Notes under the pieces: generated by a model
What the model was told of the DNA's origin: nothing
Database searches by the model: none
Seen by the model: the letters and a program-made list of their open reading frames with translations, nothing else
Source of the DNA: an uncultured Verrucomicrobiota bacterium
GTDB taxonomy: Bacteria > Verrucomicrobiota > Verrucomicrobiia > Limisphaerales > UBA9464
Length of the DNA: 9,141 bases
Direction: 5' to 3'
Assembly: GCA_903925515.1 (NCBI GenBank)
Contig: CAIYFP010000192.1
Location: 1-9,141, forward strand
Shown here: positions 1 to 5,643 of the stretch, in pieces
Layout of the letters: each line of letters begins with the position of its first letter
How positions within the stretch are numbered: position 1 is the first letter of the stretch
Program-made: the position numbers and the translations under genes

Positions 1-36
1 GCGCACGCTTCATGCCCTGGGACCGCGCCCGTCCTC
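1..36. repeat. Shortened, diverged copy of the 60-bp repeat at the window edge
   Basis: The first 16 bases match the stretch at 39-54 of the first full unit (gcgcacgcttcatgcc), but the distance to the next copy is 38 bp rather than 60. The sequence after that match is different and lacks the palindrome arms. It looks like a variant unit with an internal deletion or the junction of a mixed array, and the array probably continues to the left of the window. Confidence 0.6.
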
Positions 37-216
37 GGGCGCACGCTTCATGCCGTTCCCGACGCCCCGCGGCGGCCGGGGACGGCCGCGCTCCCAGGGC
101 GCACGCCTCATGCCGTTCCCGACGCCCCGCGGCGGCCGGGGACGGCCGCGCTCCCAGGGCGCACGCTTCATGCCGTTCCCGACGCCCCGCGGCGGCCGGG
201 GACGGCAGCGCTCCGG
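37..216. repeat. Three tandem copies of a 60-bp GC-rich palindrome-containing repeat
   Basis: Units lie at 37-96, 97-156 and 157-216, all exactly 60 bp. Units 1 and 2 differ at one visible position (T at 47 versus C at 107). Unit 3 differs from unit 1 at 207 (C to A) and in its last two bases. Each unit holds an inverted repeat with 7-bp arms and a 4-nt loop (72-78/83-89 in unit 1, 132-138/143-149 in unit 2). The A at 207 breaks one pair in unit 3. The array begins 9 nt after the coaE stop. Because 60 is a multiple of three, several frames stay open and create spurious repetitive reading frames. No spacers separate the units, so it is not a CRISPR array. Confidence 0.93.
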
Positions 217-224
217 GGCGATGC

Positions 225-815
225 CTAGACTTCCGGAATTCCCATGGCGCGAGCGAGTTGTCGCTGGGTGGAAGCAACCCTGCCCTCGCTCCAGATCACC
301 TTGCTGGCGGCATGCGCCTTGGCGTCCAGGGTCCATTGGGCGGCATTTCGCTCCCGAATCTGTGGTTCCGTCCAACCGCGAGCGATCAAGCGCTCCCGTT
401 GGGTTCCCGGGGAACAAACGATGGCCATGACCCGGTCAAACAACCCTGGATAGCCCTTCTCAAACAACAAGGGAACCACGACCACCGCACGCGCGTGCCC
501 TTGCTTTTCCAGCGTCGCCAGATCAGCCAGCCAACGAGCATGGATCAACGGGTGCAAGATGCCTTCGAGGTCGGCCCTTGCGCTAGCGTCCCCAAACACA
601 AGCGTCGCAAGCCTTGGACGATCCAGCGTGCCGTCGTGCCTTAGGATGCCGTTGCCAAACCGGGCCCGGATGCGGTCCAAGGCGGGCTCGCCCGGCTCGA
701 CCAAGCGCCGGGCAATGTCGTCGGTGTCGATCACTGGGATTCCCCTGGATTCGAGCCATGCGGCGGCGGTGCTCTTGCCGCATCCAATCCCACCGGTGAG
801 GCCGATCCGTTGCAT
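225..815 (-). CDS. coaE: Dephospho-CoA kinase
   Basis: CoaE is a cytoplasmic P-loop kinase that phosphorylates the ribose 3'-hydroxyl of dephospho-CoA with ATP, the last step of coenzyme A synthesis. The 196-residue product is of normal family length. The start is set at the ATG at 813-815, which puts IGLTGGIGCGKST immediately at the N-terminus; an upstream in-frame start at 842 would add nine residues and is disfavoured. Visible motifs: P-loop GGIGCGKST (8-16), DTDDIAR (30-36), DGTLDRPRLATLVF (61-74), HPLIH (88-92), VVPLLFEKG (113-121), and QRERLIAR (139-146) in the lid region. Near the C-terminus, ASKVIWSEG (170-178) replaces the more usual A-D-x-V-I-x-N-x-G, a tolerable variation. It is the last gene on this strand, after two hairpins and exported-protein genes with no metabolic link, so it may have its own promoter or rely on read-through. 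Confidence 0.96.
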   Translation of the reverse strand: MQRIGLTGGIGCGKSTAAAWLESRGIPVIDTDDIARRLVEPGEPALDRIRARFGNGILRHDGTLDRPRLATLVFGDASARADLEGILHPLIHARWLADLATLEKQGHARAVVVVPLLFEKGYPGLFDRVMAIVCSPGTQRERLIARGWTEPQIRERNAAQWTLDAKAHAASKVIWSEGRVASTQRQLARAMGIPEV

Positions 816-821
816 GCGTTT

Positions 822-836
822 CCGGCCGCAGGCCGG
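822..836 (-). promoter_or_regulatory. GC hairpin directly upstream of the coaE start
   Basis: CCGGCC and GGCCGG arms flank a 3-nt loop, ending 6 nt before the coaE ATG at 813-815. The stem covers the place where a ribosome binding site would sit; the only purine-rich candidate is GGA at its edge. It may lower coaE translation or may just reflect GC-rich sequence. Confidence 0.4.
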
Positions 837-846
837 TCCCAAGCCA

Positions 847-870
847 AACGACCGCCCGGAGGCGGTCGTT
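847..870 (-). terminator. Perfect 10-bp hairpin after the adhesin-like gene (weak terminator or attenuator)
   Basis: The arms at 847-856 and 861-870 are perfectly complementary around a 4-nt loop (857-860). The hairpin begins 5 nt beyond the TAA stop of the adhesin-like gene and 32 nt before the coaE ATG. On the minus strand the stem is followed by only a short T run (GTTTGG) and no real U tract. It may be a weak intrinsic terminator that reduces read-through into coaE, or an mRNA 3'-end stabiliser. Confidence 0.6.
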
Positions 871-875
871 GGTGG

Positions 876-3800
876 TTATTGATCCAGCATGACGCGGTAG
901 GCCCGCATGGTGGCCCCGTCGGGTATGGGATCCCGGACCCACAGGGTTTGGTTGACCGGCAAGGGGTTGCTCACCCGCTGCAACGTCCTCCATGAGCCGT
1001 CGAGCGTGGTGGTGTACTCCACGGTATAGGACTGCAGGGGTGCCGCCTCCCATGTCACGCGGAAGCCTGTGCTGCCGTCATCCACCACCGCGACGTTCTC
1101 AAGCTGGAACTTGTCGAACGGCGCCGCATCAAACGCGTTCACCACGCCGTCGCCGTCCGAGTCGATGGTGGAACTGAACCGCAAGCTTTGGTGAACCGGG
1201 CGTGAAATGCCCTCGAGGGTGACCCATTCCGATCCGCCTCGAAGCTGGACCTGCTTGAACTTGCCGCCCGTCAGTGCCGCGGCAGCCTCAAACTTCGCGG
1301 CATCAAGGGCGTTCGTGCCGCGATTGACGTTGGCATAGTACACCGTGTAACCGGGGTCGGTGACGAGCTCGGTGAGCAGCACGATGCCGGTTGCATTCGT
1401 GGCAACCGCATTGGTGGTCAGGTTGAGGTTCTTGACGTAAAGGGCGCCGGGCCCCCCGTTGCCCTTGAAGCGAACCCCGGAAAATGCGCTGCCATCGATG
1501 GTCAACGAGGCAATGGAGGCGCCATCGAATGCGGAGGAGGAAGCGTTGTTGTCGAGGCCGGGCCAAACGACCTCGGCCTCTTGGTAGGCCGGGACCTGGA
1601 GGTTCAGGATGAGGTTGCGGGCCTCGATGGAGGCCGGAAGACCGTTCAAGGCGATGCGATAACCCGCATTGATGGCCGCGCCGTTGGTGAGCACCTCAAG
1701 CTTGTCCTGGGCCGCGATGTCCACGGACGGGGCCGACAAGACCGTACCTTGCCCGAGGGTGAGGGAGTCGGCCTTGGCAACGAGCTGGTAAAGAGCCTTG
1801 ATGTTGCCCGGCAAGTTCACGCTGGCGAACTCGCTGTTGGTCGGGACCGCAACCGCGGGATCCACGATGTTCGCCCTCGCAAGCACCGTGAGACGCTTGG
1901 CGTCGAGGCTGAGCGTGCCGCCCTCGGCCCGGATCACGCCATTGGTGCCCACATGGATGTCCTCCGCCTTCAACAGGACCGTGCCCGAGCGCAACTGGCC
2001 GTTGTTCACGATGGACTTCAGGCCATTGGGCGTGCTGTCACCGAGGACGATGCTATTCGAAACCACGACGACGCCATTGTTGACGAACGTAAGCAACTTG
2101 GGCGCGGTGCGCGCGTCCAGCGTCTTGCTAGCAAGGTCGCTTCCCTCGTTTCCGCGGATCTCAAGGCGGCCATTAATGGTGAGGTTCTCGGTGTCCAATG
2201 ATGCAATGCGGGTCACCGACAGGGAGTCGCCGATCGTGATGTTGGTGCTGCTCAACGCGAGGTCGATCACCGGCGTCGGGAACACCGGGTTGATGTCGGC
2301 GTCCACCAACATGACATGGAAGGTTGCCACAAGATCCACCGTGGTCGGCGTGCCTGGAGGATCGCCCGGATTCGCGGGCGGGGGCGGAGGAAGCTCCACC
2401 TGCGCGACGTTGGTGAACGTCGTGGAAAGAATCGTCACCGTGCCCGACATGCGTTGCACCTTGGATTGGAACACCCCGCTCAGGTCCATGTTTCCGGACT
2501 TGGTGGCGAGGTTGGCATCAATGTAGGGCGCATCGATCGAGGCGAACTTCGTCGATACGAGGTCGCGGGCGCGGAGGATAACGGGGCCTTGGCCGCGGAT
2601 GCGCGTGCGCTCAAGGTTGAGCTCATCCGCATCGATCACGAGACGTCCCACGTTGTTCGTAGGGGAGATGTCAGGAATCGAGGGGCTGACGGGAACCTTG
2701 CCGGATCCAAACGAGAGGTCCATGCGGTAAGCCATGTAGCCGTTGGTCGCGAATAGGTTCGTGTAGGCAATGGGATTCGTGAGGCCGGGCCCCGTCCATG
2801 CGGTGAGCAAGTCGCGGCGCATGCCAAATTGGCCTGTGGGTGCGACGCCCAGCAACGCCGGGCGCAAGGACCCGAAAAAGTTCGTGAGCGCGGCGGCAAA
2901 GGCATTCGAGCTGGCCGTGTTTGCCGGCGTGAACGGGCTGGATACGGCCCGCGTGGTGGTGCGGGAGATCGTCAGGTTGGTCGGGCGGGAGGCAATGCCG
3001 GTGAGCCGGTTGGTGAGGTAGATGCCTTGGGGATCGGGCCCGAACGTGTTGCCAAAGATCAGGCTCACGGCGTCGTCCTTGCCGGTGATGTTGTTCGTGG
3101 AGACGCCCGTGATGCGAAGGGTGACGAGGGGATAGGGATATTGCGCGCCGGGTACCGGGGCCAACGCCGCGTCCACGAGGAGGTTGGTGGAGGCCCGACG
3201 TACCATGACGATCGTGATGGACTGGTTGGTTGCGGGATTCGTCGCGCTCGCGGATGCCGCATCGGGGGCCGCCGTGCTCCAGACAAATGGGATGATGTCG
3301 CGGTTGAGCTGGCTGGTCCCGGGAGCCCACTGGAACACAAACGGACGACCGCCTGTGCCGTCGGGGTTCAACGCGATGGATTCATTGCCAACCGGGTATC
3401 GGGCAATGGAAGTGACATTGGTGACGGCATTGGTGACCCCGGCAACGACGACGCGGTTGGTCGTCATGGCAAGGAGCGTCCGGTAGCCAAATCCGCCGGA
3501 GCCATATCCCCAATGGACCTCGGTGGTACCCGGGATGGGGTCGAAGCCGCCATCAATGCCGGGGTCATCCGGGGTTTGGTCCGGGGAAGGGTTCACGCCC
3601 ACGATGGAGCGGGCGAGGTCCACCTTCCTGCCCACGAGGGCCACCTGGCCGCCGGCTGAGCCAAACAGCGCGCCCCGGTTGATGATCGTGTCGGCGTAGA
3701 TGTTGAGATAGCTGTCTGGCGCGGAGCGATAGAGGCTGGAGACGGAATTCAGGATGGCATCGATCTCGTCAGCGGTCTGGAGGCCCCTTGGGACCTGGTT

Positions 3801-4157
3801 GATGAAGTTCTGGTAGGCGTTGCGGGCGCTGACCAAGCCATCGACGGCCTCGATGCGGCCGCTGGGGGCGTTGGAGAACACCAGCGCCGGGCGACGGACG
3901 CCGCTGGCGTCGATGTACTGGAACCGCATGCCCGGCTCGGCAAGGATCAGGCCGGAATTGTAATAGTAATCCGTGGACTGCGTGTCGTAGGGGGCCACGA
4001 CGGGCGTCAACGTCATGAAGCCCCGGTTGTCGAAGACCGTGGCGTCGATTTGGACTTCGTCGCCCACCGTCCCGACGTTGAGGTACAACGGCGAGGTTTG
4101 CGCCATCAAGGACGCAACCGGGAGTGCGACAGCGAGGGATGCAAGAAATCGGTTCAT
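876..4157 (-). CDS. Large exported beta-helix/adhesin-like protein with Ca loop and C-terminal sorting-like module
   Basis: A 1093-residue exported protein of unknown function. The start is taken as the ATG at 4155-4157 because a signal peptide follows at once (MNRFLASLAVALPVASLMAQ, cut near residue 20). An in-frame TTG at 4164-4166 would add only three residues. The body is rich in Asn, Thr, Ser, Val and Ala. It carries short strand-turn units such as NIYADTIINRG (152-162), LVIDADELNLERTRIRG (506-522), LTINGRLEIRGNEG (659-672) and VLLKAEDIHVGTNGVIRAEGG (727-747), which suggest a right-handed beta-helix like filamentous-haemagglutinin adhesins. A proline run (590-594, within a Pro/Gly-rich 588-604) may be a hinge. 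DSDGDGVVNAFD (999-1010) is a Ca-binding-type loop, followed by a beta module (1032-1093) like that ending the propeller protein. It starts 10 nt after the upstream stop. The likely role is a surface or matrix protein, inferred from fold type only. Confidence 0.6.
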   Translation of the reverse strand: MNRFLASLAVALPVASLMAQTSPLYLNVGTVGDEVQIDATVFDNRGFMTLTPVVAPYDTQSTDYYYNSGLILAEPGMRFQYIDASGVRRPALVFSNAPSGRIEAVDGLVSARNAYQNFINQVPRGLQTADEIDAILNSVSSLYRSAPDSYLNIYADTIINRGALFGSAGGQVALVGRKVDLARSIVGVNPSPDQTPDDPGIDGGFDPIPGTTEVHWGYGSGGFGYRTLLAMTTNRVVVAGVTNAVTNVTSIARYPVGNESIALNPDGTGGRPFVFQWAPGTSQLNRDIIPFVWSTAAPDAASASATNPATNQSITIVMVRRASTNLLVDAALAPVPGAQYPYPLVTLRITGVSTNNITGKDDAVSLIFGNTFGPDPQGIYLTNRLTGIASRPTNLTISRTTTRAVSSPFTPANTASSNAFAAALTNFFGSLRPALLGVAPTGQFGMRRDLLTAWTGPGLTNPIAYTNLFATNGYMAYRMDLSFGSGKVPVSPSIPDISPTNNVGRLVIDADELNLERTRIRGQGPVILRARDLVSTKFASIDAPYIDANLATKSGNMDLSGVFQSKVQRMSGTVTILSTTFTNVAQVELPPPPPANPGDPPGTPTTVDLVATFHVMLVDADINPVFPTPVIDLALSSTNITIGDSLSVTRIASLDTENLTINGRLEIRGNEGSDLASKTLDARTAPKLLTFVNNGVVVVSNSIVLGDSTPNGLKSIVNNGQLRSGTVLLKAEDIHVGTNGVIRAEGGTLSLDAKRLTVLARANIVDPAVAVPTNSEFASVNLPGNIKALYQLVAKADSLTLGQGTVLSAPSVDIAAQDKLEVLTNGAAINAGYRIALNGLPASIEARNLILNLQVPAYQEAEVVWPGLDNNASSSAFDGASIASLTIDGSAFSGVRFKGNGGPGALYVKNLNLTTNAVATNATGIVLLTELVTDPGYTVYYANVNRGTNALDAAKFEAAAALTGGKFKQVQLRGGSEWVTLEGISRPVHQSLRFSSTIDSDGDGVVNAFDAAPFDKFQLENVAVVDDGSTGFRVTWEAAPLQSYTVEYTTTLDGSWRTLQRVSNPLPVNQTLWVRDPIPDGATMRAYRVMLDQ
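1113..1163 (-). other. Calcium-binding loop of the large adhesin-like protein
   Basis: Encodes residues 999-1015, D-S-D-G-D-G-V-V-N-A-F-D-A-A-P-F-D. The alternating acidic residues and glycines match the thrombospondin type 3-like loop. It comes just before the C-terminal module, the same order as in the propeller protein, although here there is one loop rather than two. Confidence 0.75.
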
Positions 4158-4167
4158 GATGGGCAAC

Positions 4168-5640
4168 TTAGTTCCGACCGTTGCGGACGATCGACTCGAT
4201 CAGGCGAAGATTGGCACGTCCCACGGGGTAAACGATGGGCGCGTTGGTGCTGCCATCGAACGATCCCCACATGAAGGACGTCCAGCCCTGCTCCTCCGTC
4301 AGGTTGTCCGTGGCGTTGCTGTTGAGCTCCTGCATGCCGAGTCGGGCGATGTTGATGACGATGGGAAGGCCTCCGGTATCGATTGTCCCGGGCCCGAGGG
4401 GCGCGACCTCCGATCCGGTGGTCGCGTTGTTCATCGAGTTGATTTGGCTATTGTTGACAAACGTTTGGCCCACGGTCCGGCGGATGGCAATGGGGACGGC
4501 GGCACCCGGGTCGGCGGTGCCGAGGTCCCCGGCCGAAAAGATGATGTCGGGAGTCGCAAGTTGCCGCTCGACGGTTTGGTTCCGGAAGTTTCCGAGGACG
4601 CCGTTGGTGGAATAGCTGTCCGTGTAGCGAACCACGACCGGTCGCCTGAAGCTGGCCAACAGGGGATTGCCCACGTCGCCGCGAACGAAGCGAACCTTGT
4701 CCACGCCTCGACGCACGGCTTGGTTCACCACCGTGCCCACAACCGCATTGGTTCCTCCCCCAAACCCCACGCCATAGCTTGGAACCCAACCGTTGCCGCC
4801 CCCGCCATTGGATATGACATCGACCGGGGTAATGCTCTTGGCCGTTGCACCCGTGGGCAGGGTTTCCACGGCGACGGTGCCCGGGTGATAGAGGTATCTA
4901 AGGCCGCCCACGTCATCCCGGGTGAGGCCGGTGAAAAAGACGCCCCGCGCGGCGGCGATGCGGTTGATGCGGTCATCCACGAGGCCATTGCCACCACCGT
5001 ATCCCGCGACGGACATGTTGGGCTCGTTGGGGTCCAGGGAGATTTCCGTGGCATCCCACTCGTCGAGGCCGATGAGGCCGATGCGATAGGTGTAGAGCGT
5101 CTCGTTGACGAAGGAACTGGGCAACAACGTGAAGGGGTCGTAATTGCGCTTGATCGTGAGGAAGTTGCGCACGACGTCGTTGGGCCGGTTGACCTTTCGC
5201 AAGGTCCACGTGTAGCGCTCGGGGCAGCCAAGGCCCATCTGGGAAATCAATTCACCCAACACGGTGGACTTGAGATCCCAAAGCCGAAGGCGCCGGGCCG
5301 TGTGGTTGACCCGCTGGGTGGTGATGGGGTAGTCCGCGAGGTTGACTTCGGATGCAGGCGGCAGGTCGTTCAGGACCTGGATCGCCTGCTCCACGGCATC
5401 GATTCCGGGCTGCCCAAAAAACTCCGTGAACGTTTGGTCAAACCCATAGACCAAGACCGGCTGGTTGACGCGGTATTGTTCGCCCGGCGTCACGGGTCCC
5501 CCGATGTCGCCCGGCTGGAGATAGCCAAGGTCGGCGGTCATCCACGGGGCCGTCGGACCCACCAAGGTGAAGGCATGGGAGACGGAGGGCAGCAAGGCCG
5601 CCGCCGCGACCGCCGAGATGATTTTGGAAAGGGATTTCAT
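4168..5640 (-). CDS. Exported matrixin-like protein lacking zinc ligands (possible pseudo-metalloprotease)
   Basis: A 490-residue exported protein not matched to a named family. A signal peptide is clear: MKSLSK, a hydrophobic IISAVAAAALL core, and a likely cut after SHA at residue 23. Two segments recall matrixin-type metalloproteases: a helix-like DAVEQAIQVLNDLPPAS (81-97), similar to the region near the start of matrixin catalytic domains, and LTRDDVGGLRYLYHPG (239-254), similar to the segment that closes such domains. Between them, GELISQMGLGC (129-139) lines up with HExxHxxGxxH. Glu130 and Gly136 are kept, but Gly129, Ser133 and Cys139 replace the three histidines. If the alignment is right, the protein is unlikely to be a zinc protease. 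Residues 279-296 are Gly-rich, and the C-terminal half has no recognised domain and no Ca-loop module. The ATG is 3 nt after the upstream stop and has no clear Shine-Dalgarno, so it is probably translated by coupling. It could equally be an unrelated exported protein. Confidence 0.5.
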   Translation of the reverse strand: MKSLSKIISAVAAAALLPSVSHAFTLVGPTAPWMTADLGYLQPGDIGGPVTPGEQYRVNQPVLVYGFDQTFTEFFGQPGIDAVEQAIQVLNDLPPASEVNLADYPITTQRVNHTARRLRLWDLKSTVLGELISQMGLGCPERYTWTLRKVNRPNDVVRNFLTIKRNYDPFTLLPSSFVNETLYTYRIGLIGLDEWDATEISLDPNEPNMSVAGYGGGNGLVDDRINRIAAARGVFFTGLTRDDVGGLRYLYHPGTVAVETLPTGATAKSITPVDVISNGGGGNGWVPSYGVGFGGGTNAVVGTVVNQAVRRGVDKVRFVRGDVGNPLLASFRRPVVVRYTDSYSTNGVLGNFRNQTVERQLATPDIIFSAGDLGTADPGAAVPIAIRRTVGQTFVNNSQINSMNNATTGSEVAPLGPGTIDTGGLPIVINIARLGMQELNSNATDNLTEEQGWTSFMWGSFDGSTNAPIVYPVGRANLRLIESIVRNGRN

Positions 5641-5643
5641 GGT

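Noticed and set aside
37..216. CRISPR array
   Set aside because: The 60-bp units abut directly with no unique spacers, and no cas genes are present.
12..644. Long open frames on both strands over the repeat array and the coaE 3' half
   Set aside because: They exist because the 60-bp unit is a multiple of three and GC-rich. The products are repeated Arg/Pro peptides that run into sequence antisense or out of frame to coaE.
876..1064. Autotransporter beta-barrel or PEP-CTERM anchor at the end of the adhesin-like protein
   Set aside because: There is no set of amphipathic strands ending in Phe, no PEP motif, no transmembrane helix and no basic tail; the end is a compact beta module.
2829..3659. 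A 276-codon plus-strand open frame, and similar ones at 1581-2201 and 1798-2526
   Set aside because: Antisense to the adhesin-like gene, with no recognisable domains; the minus-strand frame explains the region with a signal peptide, Ca loop and beta module.
4158..4166. TTG start three codons upstream for the adhesin-like gene
   Set aside because: The ATG at 4155-4157 gives a normal signal peptide and fits better; the TTG adds only three residues and lies 1 nt after the upstream stop.
5371..5400. The peptide QAIQVLN is shared by the secretin (near 8685-8705) and the matrixin-like protein
   Set aside because: In the secretin it ends a standard N-domain, while in the other protein it is part of an unrelated helix. 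The match is seven residues with no extended similarity, so it is treated as coincidence.
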